Origin: Linum tenue | Taxonomy: Eukaryota > Streptophyta > Magnoliopsida > Malpighiales > Linaceae | Direction of reading: 5' to 3' | DNA length: 64,000 nucleotides | NCBI GenBank assembly: GCA_946122785.1 | Contig: CAMGYJ010000011.1 | Location: forward strand, 13,578,001-13,642,000 | Part shown: piece by piece, positions 46,325 through 58,002 of the stretch | Numbering within the stretch: the first letter of the stretch is position 1 | Layout of the letters: the number at the start of each line of letters is the position of its first letter | Position numbers and translations under genes: made by a program | The notes under the pieces: generated by a model | Told to the model about the DNA's origin: nothing | Database searches by the model: none | Seen by the model: only the letters and a program-made list of their open reading frames with translations

Positions 46325-47852
46325 TGATGGGTGACGTCTTGGGCCGAGCCCATTAATTTCATGGTTGGTCACTAAGATTACAAAAAATGTTCAAGTTTGG
46401 TCACTCGAAATATTTAAATCCATTGGTGATACTTCACTTTACAAAAACCGTTCACGTTCGGTCACTCTTCGTTAGTTGTCGTCCATCTGTGTTAAATGAG
46501 TCCGTTAAGTGATGACGTGGCAGACATAATCGTCTAATCAGCACTATTTAACCCGAAAATAGTCTGATCCGACCCGCCACGTCATTGAAACCTGCCAGCT
46601 CATCTAAACCTACCCAACCCTCTAACCAAACCAGACCCATCAACCCAACTACCCATCAAGATTAAATCCCTAAATTGAAGAAAAATCAACACATTCTGTT
46701 GGTGGATCGAATCAAACGACGATTCTCCATGAAGATCGAAGACCTCTGCGGCTCTGCCTAATCCCCTCCTCCGTCGCATAGCTCTTCCCGTGCCTGAAAA
46801 ACGCCATACAGAGAAGGGAAAATGAAAATCCGTGACTAATTCAACAGGATGATCGGAGTGGCAAACAGGAAGAAGGGGAGAAAAATAGACATCTCCGCCA
46901 TCGTTGTGTACCTGTGAGCAAAACACGCGAATTTAAGAGCTCTGCGAGTGTTCCCAACGGCGTTGACTACGGAAGTTTCCAAGTCGCTGAGGCGATCGGG
47001 AAACATCCGGATAGGGTTGGAGTCGTCCAGGAAGGCCGCGGCGGCAGCGCAATAGAGAAGGGCTTGCTAAATGGCTAATCCTCCGTGCAGTTCACGTGCT
47101 GCACGCTCACCTCCACGCTGGGCTTGCTACACTTCCCTTCCCCCTTCTACGTTGCTCCCCATCACGAACCCTCGGTACGCGCGTACGACCACAGCCCATA
47201 CCCATAGTTGCCGCTGCTCCGCGAGCTGCTCGTACACGCTGACTCCTCTCGCTACTCGGCCCTCCCCAGGAATTTGAGGCTTGAAGTCGGTGGTCGCCTG
47301 CCCCCGCACCGGCGGCAGGGAAGAAGGGGAAGGTGTCTGATTTTTATTCGATTTAAAGATTTAATCTTGCTGGGAAGTTGAGTTGGTGGATCGGGTCGGG
47401 TCTGATCTGGTTTGGTTAGAGGGTTGGGTAGGTTTAGATGAGCTGGCGGGTTTCAAATAGGTGGCGGGTCAGGTCAGACTATTTTCGGGTTAAATAGTGA
47501 TGATTAGACGATTCCGTCCACCACGTCATCACTTAGCATACTCATTTAACAGAGATGGACGGCAGCTAACGGAGAGTGACCAAACGTGAACGGTTTTTGT
47601 AAAGTGAAGTACCATCAACGGATTTAAATATTTCGAGTGATCAAATTTGAACGTTTTTTGTAATCTCAATGACCAACCATGAAATTAACCCTATTGTTTT
47701 ATTATTATTATTTGTTGGGATATTCGGTTATTATTCGGGTTATTCATATTAGTTTCGGTCTAGGATTATTATTTACGTCTCTTGTTTAGGAAGTATTCGT
47801 TTACTTGTTGCTTTAGGTTTGGGTTTCCTTGTCTTTAAGAGGAAAGGGGTTT
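46325..47852 (+). repeat. 5' LTR of the gag-only element, interrupted and truncated
   Basis: Segments 46325-46357 and about 47691-47852 match the 3' LTR starting at 49854 (shared phrases gggccgagcccattaat, gatattcggttattattcgg, tttaggaagtattcg). The remaining about 170 bases expected before the internal region are absent or replaced. Confidence 0.75.
46358..47690. mobile_element. Long-armed foldback element inside the 5' LTR
   Basis: The left arm (ttcatggttggtcact, then a phrase like gagtccgttaagtgatgacg) is the inverted complement of the right arm ending accaaccatgaaattaaccc. The inverted repeats run about 250-300 bp. Its arm words (ggtcactcg) recall the GGGTAAAT family. The roughly 700-bp middle has 60-110-codon frames on both strands without recognisable domains. 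TSD not resolved. Confidence 0.75.
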
Positions 47853-48640
47853 ATAATATGTGGTTAGGGTACAAGGTATATGGTCATTTTTTTATCTATG
47901 TTTTGAAAATCAAAGTATGAATTTCACTTTTAAATTAACTATACTAGAAAAATCATAACTCAAGGACATATGGTTAGGGTATAGGGTATAGGGTATGTGG
48001 TTAATGTATAATGTATTGATGGTTTAGGGTATACAATCAACAACATATACTAACTTAATATTGTTGATTGAGGGTAAGGCTAAGTGTATAGTATATATGT
48101 TATTGAGTAAGTTATGATTGAAGTCACAATAATTTTACTAAATTTGATAGTTAATCTTAAATGGTTCCAATTTTAGGATAATTCGAACAATTTTACAAAT
48201 AACTCGTTTGGCAACAGTTTACTGAAGTTATTTGGGCAATGAGTTATTTCGAAATAACTCCTTTTATCACTCTGCTTTTGCCAAATACCACACGCCAAAT
48301 ACCAGATTTGCATAGTTATACTAAACGAGATACTTTAATCCAATTACTACTATCTACTGAATTAATACTAAAATATCAAATAAACAATTAATGGTGTCTT
48401 TTGGTTGCAAATATTGATATCACCATTACTATTAGCTAGTGTACTTTACCAATTATGATTAATTACATAACAAGTTTGCAAGTCATACAAATTGATTTAA
48501 CATTTTGACTAGTTTTTTTTCAAAACAATTAAGTATATATATACGAGGTATAAATAAATTGGTTAAAAAGTTGAGAAAATATTTTAAATTAGTGTAATAA
48601 AATGTGTAAGTTGGTAATGAGTAATGAGTAAGTTACTCGA
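47853..48640. other. AT-rich internal spacer, no gene
   Basis: Low-complexity AT-rich DNA with repeated gggtatagggtat words (47870-48060). No coding signal was found. It could be a further insertion that removed the end of the 5' LTR. Confidence 0.4.
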
Positions 48641-48649
48641 TGCGCTGGC

Positions 48650-48870
48650 CTGAACAACCTGAAACCTGATCCGCCCGACCCAAAACTGGATGAACCCGCA
48701 ACCCGATTTTCCCGCAACCCGATTGAACTCGAACCCGATGAACCCGACTAACCCACAACCCGTTTGAATCCGAACCCGATGAACCCGAACCCGATGAACC
48801 CGCAACCCGTTTAAACCCGAACTCGATTGAACCCAGCCCGAACCCGCCTGAACCCGCCCGATTGACACCT
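48650..48870. repeat. GAACCCG minisatellite
   Basis: Irregular repeats of gaacccgatgaacccgcaaccc end in cccgattgacacctatag, an end-like word of hAT-type MITEs. Three overlapping ORFs on the minus strand arise from this repetition. Confidence 0.65.
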
Positions 48871-49017
48871 ATAGCTGCGGCAGGGGCAAGCTGGGCCGAG
48901 CCCAGACCACCGTTCAGGTCGGGACAGCAGAGCTGGTGCGGACCTGTTGTGGGTCGAACCATAACCCGCGGATTGGGTGGGCCTTACTCGGGTGGACCGA
49001 CTGGGTTTACCTAGCCC

Positions 49018-49803
49018 ATGGGTCACATGGTTCAATTCGAGGAGTCGGGCCACGCGATGTTTCGAGCCAGGATCGCACCACTCGAATTTTTGAAGTTCAC
49101 CGGCAGGGAGGATCCATCTGGGTGGGTCTCGTGTGTTAAGAAATTCTTTCGTTACCAGTGCATTCCAGAAGAGCAGAAGGTGGCGCTGGCTACTTATCAC
49201 ATGGATGGTGACGCAAACCAGTGGATCATATGGCTTGAGGAGGAATTCGCGAAGCATGGGGTGACGATGACTTGGAGCAGTCTGTGCGGCGAGTTATGGA
49301 AAAGGTATGGGTCCTCGGAGAAGTCGTCTGGACATGAAGCGTTGGCCAAGATTCGTCAAACTGGTTCCGTTGACGAATATCAACACACCTTCGAGAAGTT
49401 GCTGAATCGTTGCCGCGGTTGGACCGATGTTGCGATTATGGGGTCCTAGATGGGTGGATTGAAGCCGGAAATATCGGCCTATATCCGAGCTTTTAATTCA
49501 CAAACCACTGGCGAAGCATATCGACTGGCCAAGATACGCGAGGAGGAAAAGCGCACCACTGCGTCTGCTGACATGGCCTTAGCGCCACCACCAGCTGCTC
49601 CGCCGACTGCGCCAATTCCGGGGCGAGCTCCACCACCTCCGCCAGGGCGCATCATCCGCAACCTTTCACTGGAAGAAGCTGCTAGGCGTCGTCGTGACGG
49701 ATTGTGCTATAACTGCGACGAGAGGTTCACGTATGGGCATCGCTGCGCTAACGCGAACTTTTTCGTCATGATCGACGACTTTAAGGCAGAGGAAGAAGGA
49801 TGA
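49018..49803 (+). pseudogene. Gypsy-type gag with one in-frame stop
   Basis: Reads FRARIAPLEFLKFTGREDPSGW, then VSCVKKFFRYQCIPEEQKVALATYHMDGDANQW, the standard retrotransposon gag core (LxFxxFxGxDPxGW...FF...A..HMxGxAxxW). A single TAG at 49447-49449 replaces a residue before GGLKPEISAYIRAF. A proline-rich linker follows, then a CCHC-like knuckle, CYNCDERFTYGHRC, close to those of Tekay/CRM-type chromoviruses. The frame ends at 49803 with no protease after it. In-frame sequence upstream (from about 48881) with one stop at 49012 may be the original N-terminus. Confidence 0.85.
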
Positions 49804-49838
49804 GAGGAAGCGCAAGGCAACTTCGGGGACGAAGTTGT

Positions 49839-49852
49839 AAAAGGGGGGAGGA
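49839..49852 (+). other. Polypurine tract
   Basis: aaaaggggggagga lies directly before the 3' LTR start TGATAGG at 49854. Confidence 0.85.
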
Positions 49853-49853
49853 T

Positions 49854-50226
49854 TGATAGGTGACGGTGTCTTGGGCCGAGCCCATTAATATTATTATTAT
49901 TAATGTTTTATAATTATTATTTGTTGAGATATTCGGTTATTATTCGGGTTATTCATATTAGTTTTGATCTAGGATTATTATTTACGTATCTTGTTTAGGA
50001 AGTATTCGTTTACTTGTTGCTTTAGGTTTGAGTTTCCTTGTCTTAAGAGGAAAGGGGTTTATATATAAGATTAGTCCTATAAGTATGTACCTTTGCTCTT
50101 CGTTTTATTCACTCGATCAATAAAGTATTAGTAGTTAGTAGAGAAAATTAGTTCTTTTATGGTGTTTTCTAGTTCTTTCGCTAAATCACTCGAGATCACC
50201 AGTGCGTGAAATCCCATCACGCATCA
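49854..50226 (+). repeat. 3' LTR of the gag-only element
   Basis: Starts TGATAGGTGACGG and ends CACGCATCA, 373 bp. It contains a TATA-like ggtttatatataag at about 50056 and an aataaa word near 50121. The AATAG duplication follows. Confidence 0.85.
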
Positions 50227-50548
50227 AATAGCTTCACAAGGTTCTTGTAATTAGATAAGGAATCCACTCGAAGCTAATGACAATGTTAAACTCTTGAGAC
50301 ACAACTCAAGAACTCAAAACACTCACGTAGGAGTACTTTTTATTCAACAATAATCTTCTCTACTTTACAATAAAAACTAGAAGGCTTTATAGCCAAAGAA
50401 AACCTAATACAATTCTAAACTAACAAGGAAACAATTAAGGTAAAAACCTAATCTAAAATGGTTACAATTTTCGGCCAAAAAATCTCTTTCTTCAAACACA
50501 AGTAAGCTGCCTTTTAGCACAAGCAAACTGTCCAAAAACAGCTTTTGT

Positions 50549-51017
50549 ACTAACTTCGTGCTATTCGTTCGAGGCCTTCGAGAGCTCCAATATTTCATCC
50601 GATTCCTTCCTTTGGTAGATAAACATACCTAGTTTCATGTTGTGGAAGCCTTTGGACTCGAATCACATCCATGCTCCTCGAATTGAACTCCAAAGTAGGC
50701 TTCACAAAACAGTTTCCAAACTTGGGCAGATTCTGGCAGTTTTCAGCTTTCCAGATAGCAACTTTGGATGTATGGAAAATGACCTTCTGAACTTTCACTT
50801 GGGCTACCAAGCATACCATCTTGTAGATAAAGTTCTTATCCTCAAAAAAAGCTATCCAATTCGAATTTTCATTTTGCCAATTGAGAGAACCAAACCTCCA
50901 AAGTAGGTACCTCGTCACTATTCCAACACAACCAAAAATCAGAATTCTTCATGTGAGGTGAGAGGGCTTCTTTGGCAAGTAATTGCGACTTGTAGATTGA
51001 TCCAATTGGGATAATAT
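50549..51017. repeat. Direct repeat, copy A
   Basis: Matches 52156-52625 closely, for example tagataaacatacctagttt and ttccagatagcaactttgga. Differences are scattered substitutions, so the duplication is not very recent. Confidence 0.85.
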
Positions 51018-52155
51018 CAGGCTCCACCTCTTGAAAAAACTTTGGCCTCAAAGCTTGATCCTTCCTCTTATCAAAAGCTTCGCAGATTTGATCCCAAATT
51101 GGATCAAAAGAGGGCTGCTCGATCATCTTTTGCGGCAGAAAAATTACAGCTTCAAACTCATCCTGAGTTCCTCGATCCCTATCGATGATTTCACCAGAAC
51201 CAAAGCCAATTCCACTTCACTTCCTTGATCTCTATCGACGATTATCAGCCTTGGAAATGCTGCAAGGACCTTCACCATACTACCCAGTTTTGTGACGAAC
51301 TCGGGAAAGTCGTTGAAAGTTGAACGACCATGATTCACGCCGCCATTCTTCAATTTGCTGCTCGAATCTTCTTCCTCCTTCATCGAATTACACTTCTCGA
51401 TCAACTCCAAGCCTCGACTATGCCTAGAAAGCAATGAATCATCATTTTTGTTGTTCCTGCCTTTACTAGTTTCGAACTTTTGAATGCCGCAGAACCCATC
51501 ATCCAGTTTGGGTGTTTTTTATTCCTGAACGTTTTGGTAGATCTATTGAGCTTCCCACGATCCTTGTACCTCCAAAAACGCGCCCATGGTTCCAATTTGG
51601 CTCGACTTCATCTCCACTGCCCCAACCAACTCGCTAATTTTTGTGTCATTGTGCTCTAGTTGCAGGGGAGAAATATCCAAATCACGATTCGTCGATTTGG
51701 CTAGTTTTGGATCATTCTCCGCCATTGGTACCATCCTAGGAACCTCCCCGTAACATGATCGAGGCAGCGGCAGGACTCGTAGTATGCTGGATGGCTCTAT
51801 CCACGGAGGAGTTCTCGTCCCTGTTCGTCGCACTCAACAGAGGAGATTTTGCCAAAATTGATTCTTGGATTTCGAATATACTTACTTTCGTTGCACCTAC
51901 GTCCGAGATTTCTGGGGTCATAGGTAACATGTTGACGTTATTGGATTGGCTCGAAGCTTCGTCGGTAATTCCACCCAAGTCGTCCTCTCTCCTCCTCTGT
52001 TTCGCCGGAAAAGTTCGGAACTTGGCAGGTATTGAGGTTGGAGAGGTGCATGCGATTTCAGTATCATCCAGGCCTCCTCCTCGACTCTTCGACCTTTCTC
52101 CAAGATCCAGAGACGTGTATTTTTCCGCTTCGTGCTCCGTCTTCCAAGCTTTCTT

Positions 52156-52625
52156 ACTAACTTCGTGCCATTCGTTCGAGGCCTTTCAGAACTCAAATAT
52201 TTCTTCCGATTCCTACCCATGGTAGATAAACATACCTAGTTTCATGTTGTGGAAGCCTTCGGACTTGAATCACATCCATGCTCCTCGAATTGAGCTCCAA
52301 AGTAGACTTCACAAAACAGTTTCCAGACTTGGCCAGATTCTGGCAGTTTTCAGCTTTCCAGATAGCAACTTTGGACGTATGGAAAATGACCTTCTAGACT
52401 TTCGATTGGGCTATCAAGAATACCATCTTTTAGATAAAGTACTTATCTTCAAAACAAGCTACAGAACTCGAATTTTCATCTTGCAAATTGAGACAACTAA
52501 GCCTCCAAAGTAGGTACCTCGTCACTGTTCCAACACTTAACCAAAAATCAGAATTCTTCATGTGAGGTGAGATAGCTTCTTTGGCAAGTAATTGTGACTT
52601 GTAGATTGATCCAATTGGGATCATA
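52156..52625. repeat. Direct repeat, copy B
   Basis: Partner of 50549-51017. It ends at tgggatcatatc, where it joins directly to the last codons of the MuDR-type transposase relic. Confidence 0.85.
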
Positions 52626-52638
52626 TCATGGACGATGG

Positions 52639-55600
52639 TCATTGGGATTGAGACAACCTCCGATTTGGACAGGACTTTGCATTGTGTCCAGCTTGATCAC
52701 AAATGCTGCACTCGGGAGGAATCCCTCCATCGCGTCAATCCATCTCATTGCATAGTCTTGATTTTCTTTTTCGACCACGTTTTTGTCTTGTGGTTTGATC
52801 TGTAAGTAGGTAAGGTCCTTGATACTCAGGCCAATACCGCCTATTGCCTAGTGGTTCGAATCCAAACTTATAACACTCCCTAAGAGCCGCTATCGAATAG
52901 TAAGGATTGATGAAAACTTTAGCCTCCATGCCTAGAAACTGGCAACATGCAATTGCATGGGAACATGGTATAACTGTCGCTTGAAACTTTTCATAGGTGC
53001 ACCTACTAGACCTATCATCAACATTGAGATAAACCACTTGAGAATTTCACCCTCTGTTTACTGCATTATTCACCCCAGTCACGACGTCAAACCTTGCAGC
53101 CATTGAGTCAAATGGTTCTTTTTCAATCATCTCTTGAATTTAGTGGCACAATATTTAGTGAACAAGTTACCAGCTTCATAGTCAGACACGACATCCATGC
53201 GACAATCATTAAAGTACTCAACCATGCGCCAGAAAGTTTATAAGACAAGTGCCTCAACTGACATGCCACAAACTTCTTTCAGAACACCATTCATGCATTC
53301 TGAAATATTGGTTGTCATGATACCCCATCTACTCCCTCCATCTTCATTGTCATGGGCCAAGCTCCGGTATATTTGATTCTTCGTGACCCACTCAATACTA
53401 TGTAGTCTCAACCTTGCATCAACTGCATCAAATTTCTCAACTAAAGTAGAATACTTGCGTATTTGATTTTGGACACCTGCAAATTACAATTGACTAGTAA
53501 ATTATCAATCGAATAGTAAACTTTATATCAATTTAATCAATTAATTACACCAAGTACTGAACATACCAATTGACCAAATATTTTTCTTCATATCCTTATT
53601 TCTGAAGTGGGCATTGTAGTTAGACATATAATGGTGCAAGGACCACCTCCACCTCCATTTCCATTGAAAACCGATATTCTCAATTGCATTTTGAATTCAT
53701 TGATGATGATCAGATATTATGCAAAGGCCTTCCCGTTGGGTGACATATCGTTGGAGGCATTCAAAAAACCGGGGCCAGCTCCTAGTATTCTCGCTCTGTA
53801 CCATTGCAAACGCCAAAAGGCAATAATTTTCTATTACCATCTTGAGCACATGTCATAAGCAAAACCCCTTTGTACTTACCAATAATGAAGATACCATCAA
53901 CAAAAATCACTGGCATACAATGTTTGAAGCCATTAATACATGGTTCGAAAGCCCAAAACAGTCGTTGGAAGATGCGATAATCTTGATGAGCATCACTCAC
54001 AATGCGATCCCACTCGTAACCAAATCTAGGATTTTGAGCAGACAACGCAAGCATGAGGTGTTGAAGCTTGGTGTATGACTCCTCCCAGTTTCCGTATACC
54101 TTCTCAATTGCCCGTTTCTTCCCATACCTTTCTTTCTTATAAGAAGTGGTTACGTCGTATCTGTTTACACATTCAGCCATAACAGTATTGATCCGAATAT
54201 TAGGCTATGCGCTGACCAAATTTGATGCAGTTAGAAATGAGCTCTGAATCCATCTGCTTGTGATCTCATGATCGACTTCCTAGCATACATGTATGACTTG
54301 AGTTTGCCTCTCGCACGACCCACGCTTCACCATCATCTCTATCCGTCACACTAACCTTCCACAAACAACCCATAAACTTGTGTGAAGTACATCTCACGAC
54401 CAGTTGTTGAGGATTAGATTTGGACACATAGGTTTGGAATTTTCTTCTAATGACATGTTCTTTCAATGTGTTGGATGCTTCAACCTTCGAGTTAAAAGAG
54501 ACACCAGGATAGAAATCCCTTGTTTCATCCCAATTATAACCGTCAGGCAATTCTGGATAGGGGTGGGCATGCGGTTCAGAAAACCAAACCGAACTAAAAC
54601 CGACCGAAACCAAAATTGAAGCTATTCGGCTCGGAAATCGGATAGGAAAACGCCATATTTTGGGGTGCAGGTTTCTTTGAACCGAACCAATATTTCAAAT
54701 TCCCGAACGAGAAATCGAAATAGAGCCCAACTTGCAACTTCCCAAGACCCAATCACTCAACCCAATTCCCAAATGGCCAGCGCCCCAGCCCAGCCCAAAC
54801 CTCTCGGATCCCCCATGAAGCCTGAGGCCCTGAGCCCAACAACCCACTCATTCATTGGCTGAAGTGACGACGAATCACAATCCACCACACACATTACTTA
54901 ACCCTAGCTAATTGCGAGATCGGGAGAGGAATTCGGCAGTGATCAGTCGTGGATTGGGGGAGGAAGCGAGGAAGAGGAAGTCGCCGACACCACAAACACC
55001 CAACCAACACTCGGCCACTCCGCCTCTGGCTCTCTGCTCTCTCCATCTCTCCCACTGCCACTCACCACCTCCCACCCTTTGTCTCTCCAAGACTCCCACC
55101 GCCACTAGGCCCCTGCCCCTCACACCATGGTCGCCGACCCACAACAAATCACGGCCTTGTTTATTTGAATGTTTGTCTTTTTGGTTTTGGGTAGAATGAA
55201 TGTTTGCCTTAATTGTAATTTGGCCATATCCAATTGAAATGGCAGGAGGCAAAAATGCACAGCAGCAGCAGGCAACAACCCTACTGCCCAGCGCAGCAGT
55301 ACCAAAGTGGAGAAATAACACAACATGGAGTTTTCTCGGTTATGGGCAGAAAACCGAACCGAGGTATATTTCGATTTGGCCAAACCGAACCGAAATATAA
55401 TTCGGTTTTGCCTGTGACTGGAATCGGAAACCCGGTAATCATCTATTCGGTTTGGTTTGAACCGAACCGATAGAATGCCCACCCCTACTTCTGGACAATG
55501 ATTTCTCCCAAACATCAGATTTCCAATGCCCTCAACTAGATTTGTATAATGTGATGGTGAAATACTAGCAGAATGTGACATTGACTCGAAGTCGCTGGCT

Positions 55601-56066
55601 TTGCTATCTGACTCACTGCTAGGTTCATAGTTACCCATAGAATCTTTCTCGCTGCTTGGTGGGTAACTATTGTATGCATTAAGAGACTCTTCATTATTAT
55701 TGGTAAAGGACGATGATGACATTGTTGGAAATGATGAACATACGCTATCCTCCTGCAATAAGCTAGCTAGTGAAGCTTTTTGGCCCATATTCGACATACA
55801 ATTCTGCATGGTCATACCAAGGTGGTAACAATGAGCATCTTGTATATGGTCATCAACCACATGTCGTTTGTGATCAGAACTAGAGCGTAATGTGATATTC
55901 CATTCTCACAAATCACAAGACTCCTATAAGTGATTGACTTGATCTCTTTGTCTTCTTCCAAACACAACATCGACCTCAACTTTTTGCATAGTTGCTTATA
56001 ACTTACAACTTTGTTGATTCTTAAGTTTTTATATTCACCACCTTCATAGTTAATCCCTTCAGTCAT
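52639..56066 (-). pseudogene. MuDR-type (MULE) transposase, split by a hAT element
   Basis: Read on the minus strand from 56066, the first piece has KVVSYKQLCKKLRSMLCLEED, an N-terminal PB1-like motif of plant MULEs, then a serine/acidic linker (55500-55860). After the hAT insertion comes the DNA-binding domain (FNSKVEASNTLKEHVIRRKF, then VRCTSHKFMGCLWKVSV, 54300-54550). The catalytic core follows (IFQRLFWAFEPCINGF, MPVIFVDGIFIIGKYKG, 53790-54180). An intron fits at 53477-53566, then ITTNISECMNGVLKEV-like helices. A SWIM zinc finger has VIPCSHAIACC (52940-52990), and a CCHC knuckle, CSICDQAGHNAKSC, sits just before the stop at 52639. At least two frame changes and stops make it inactive. Terminal inverted repeats were not found. 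Confidence 0.82.
54558..55487. mobile_element. hAT non-autonomous element, 930 bp, inside the transposase relic
   Basis: The ends are TAGGGGTGGGCAT and ATGCCCACCCCTA. The flanks attctgga (54550-54557) and cttctgga (55488-55495) agree at 7 of 8 positions. Subterminal regions are arrays of aaccgaaccg-type words in opposite orientation. A GC-rich middle (54900-55130) has short frames on both strands without a recognisable domain. ORFs that run from the transposase into this element are artefacts of the junction. Confidence 0.88.
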
Positions 56067-56620
56067 TCCATGAATAAATACAACTTAGGTTAGACAATAT
56101 ACAAGAATAGTTTAAAGGATAACAAATCTCCCTTCCTCATCATACAAAGTTCTCTACCTTCTCAAAGTTTCCAAGTCTAAAAGCTTTCTAAGTGCAAATG
56201 ATTTAGTGAGCCAAACCTAACTATGAATACAAGATCCCATACTAATTATTAGTATAGTGATTGAACTATTAGGTCATGCCTACAAATTAGTAAGATTAAT
56301 AATATATACTTACCAAAAGAATGTTGTGTCCTTCAATGTTCGAGTTGTTTTGTTTGCTTGAGAGTGATAGCATAGGAAGTGTTGCCAGAGATGAAGTTTC
56401 CGATGAGGAGAGTTTGAGATGTTATGCTTACCATCTTCCATCAATACATATTAAATGGTCAATATAAGTCAAATTGGCACGGCAAAAGGAACCACTGCAG
56501 AAGGAAACAGATTCTTGAAAGCCACAACAATTCCACGGGCCTAATAGGAGAAAGTGCAGAACAACACCTATATATGAGCGATTCCGCCCTCAATTAAGCA
56601 TTTTTTACAATTACGGTCTG
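56067..56620. other. Region between transposase relic and LTR, no gene
   Basis: AT-rich sequence upstream (on the minus strand) of the transposase start. It would contain that gene's promoter and the element end, neither of which I could identify. Confidence 0.4.
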
Positions 56621-57554
56621 TTTTCCGGCGAGAAAACTTGCGTTGAAATGAATTGAATGCACCTTGACTTATTTGGACAACGATCACTAAGACACGGTTC
56701 ACACCTCTTCAAACAAAGTTCGAACGAGGGTGTTCGATGTTTACATGACTCACGAGACATAATCTAAATTAAATTACCCTACTCCTATGGAGGTTCAGTG
56801 AGAGCTCCAGATCTACGACTACGACTAAAATTGCAGAGGAAAGGATAAAGGGATAAAATTTGACATTGTGTTGTCTGGTGTGAATTTGGCGACCCCCTTT
56901 CCTCTGTCAACTCCTCCTCCTATTTTTGGCCTTGAGATGATAACCGTCGTAGAAACTGTCTTAGAGTAACTTCCAAAAGGAACTGCTCTCCTTCTTTCTC
57001 GGACGTGGCTGATGTGTCATTGCACGTGGGATACTCGGCAGTTTCTCCGTTAACCGCCTACTCTTCATCCTGGAACTGTCGTCTTGTTACTTGCCTCTCC
57101 CACATGACTTGCCTTCTTACTTCCAACTTGTTAGCTCGGATCTTGGGCATGGTCTCACGATGTGGCCTAGATCTCGCGACTGCGTAGAGCTCTAAGTTTG
57201 ACGCCAACGTGGTCTAGATCTCATGACCACATAGAGCTCTAAGTTTGACGCCAACGTGGTCTAGATCTCATGACCACGTCGGGCTCTAGATTTGATGCTA
57301 ACGTGGTCTAGATCTCATGACCACGTCGGGCTCTAGATTTGAAGCCAACGTGGTCTAGATCTCATGACCACGTCGGGCTCTTCTATTCGCGACGAGACTA
57401 GCTCCTTCTTGGAGACTTAGTTTGGGGCTTAAAATTATTATCATGAGGCCCAGTTCAAATAACATTAATTGTCATTAATAATCTGGCCTTATAAAGATAA
57501 TAAATGCCTTGTAAATAATCAATGTGGTACAAGATTATTTTTTAGGTGTAAACA
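56620..57554 (-). repeat. 3' LTR of the Tat/Retand-like element (left limit approximate)
   Basis: The right end is fixed: on the minus strand the LTR starts TGTTTACACCTAAAAAATAA directly after a purine tract (about 57555-57568, ttggggggcatt). The left end is not fixed, because the partner LTR lies outside the window. A 47-bp tandem repeat sits inside. Confidence 0.6.
57159..57393. repeat. 47-bp tandem repeat, about five copies
   Basis: Units starting at 57159, 57206, 57253, 57300 and 57347 are spaced exactly 47 bp apart. Each contains ACGTGGTC...GACCACGT, an inverted repeat able to form a hairpin. The first copy is the most diverged. Confidence 0.92.
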
Positions 57555-57568
57555 AATGCCCCCCAACT
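57555..57568 (-). other. Polypurine tract of the Tat-like element
   Basis: The minus strand reads agttggggggcatt immediately before the LTR terminus TGTTTACACC. Confidence 0.65.
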
Positions 57569-57987
57569 ACTTAGTGCATAAGAATTATGCACTAAGTAGT
57601 TGAACACCACCTTGCTAGAAGTAGAGAGCTAGTAATGACACGCTCATGTCAAATTCACTTAGCCAAAATTTGGCTTGCTGAGGCATGAAGCCATCAGTGG
57701 GATTCTTTTCAACTACTAACTTGTTACTTAATGCTAGTTGCCTCATCCACAAAGGAATCTCTTCTTCTAGCCTCCGATCTTTGTATGGCTTCTATGCAGG
57801 GGAGAGACTCCTATTTTCAATTGGCATCAAAGCAAAGCCCGAAACAAGATGGCCGTTAGGTCCATCTCGGCCACGAAGTCGATTAAATTTTTTTTTTAAT
57901 CTGTTTGGCTCGCTTTTATGTAGCCACGCCAAACCCTCTTCTTTTCCTTGTCCACCTTGGCTGCAAATTGGCCGAGAAGCATCTGCA

Positions 57988-58002
57988 CCCCCCCCCCCCC
58001 CC
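57988..58002. repeat. Poly-C tract of 15
   Basis: Fifteen C residues followed by T5 lie upstream of the antisense gene's TATA box. Confidence 0.8.

Larger units (their letters stand above)
46325..50226 (+). mobile_element. Gag-only LTR retrotransposon (TR-GAG-like), disrupted
   Basis: The element begins TGATGGGTGACG and ends CACGCATCA, flanked by the perfect 5-bp TSD AATAG (46320-46324 and 50227-50231). The 5' LTR is split by a foldback element (46358-47690) and loses similarity to the 3' LTR after about 47850. The internal part carries a gag gene (49018-49803) followed only 36 bases later by the polypurine tract, so there is no room for pol. Such elements, with gag but no pol, are known in plants as TR-GAG elements and depend on partners. 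Decay shows it is old compared with the element at 4895. Confidence 0.82.
50227..52638 (-). other. Older minus-strand transposon-like sequence with a duplicated segment
   Basis: Sequence resuming after the gag-only element continues the DNA seen before it (46294-46324). It has several minus-strand frames of 80-107 codons (for example 50595-50918 and 51543-51833). They have ordinary protein-like composition but no domain I can name. A segment of about 465 bp occurs twice (50549-51017 and 52156-52625). It is probably the relic of an LTR-type element. Confidence 0.4.

Noticed and set aside
48584..49257. Minus-strand ORFs of 94-148 codons near the gag gene
   Set aside because: They read through the GAACCCG minisatellite and the antisense strand of gag, and the true coding strand is plus.
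55120..55860. 246-codon minus-strand ORF as a single gene
   Set aside because: It starts in the transposase linker and runs into the hAT insertion. Only the part right of 55495 belongs to the transposase relic.
57159..57393. CRISPR-like array
   Set aside because: Units are adjacent 47-bp tandem copies without unique spacers, and the context is a plant LTR.
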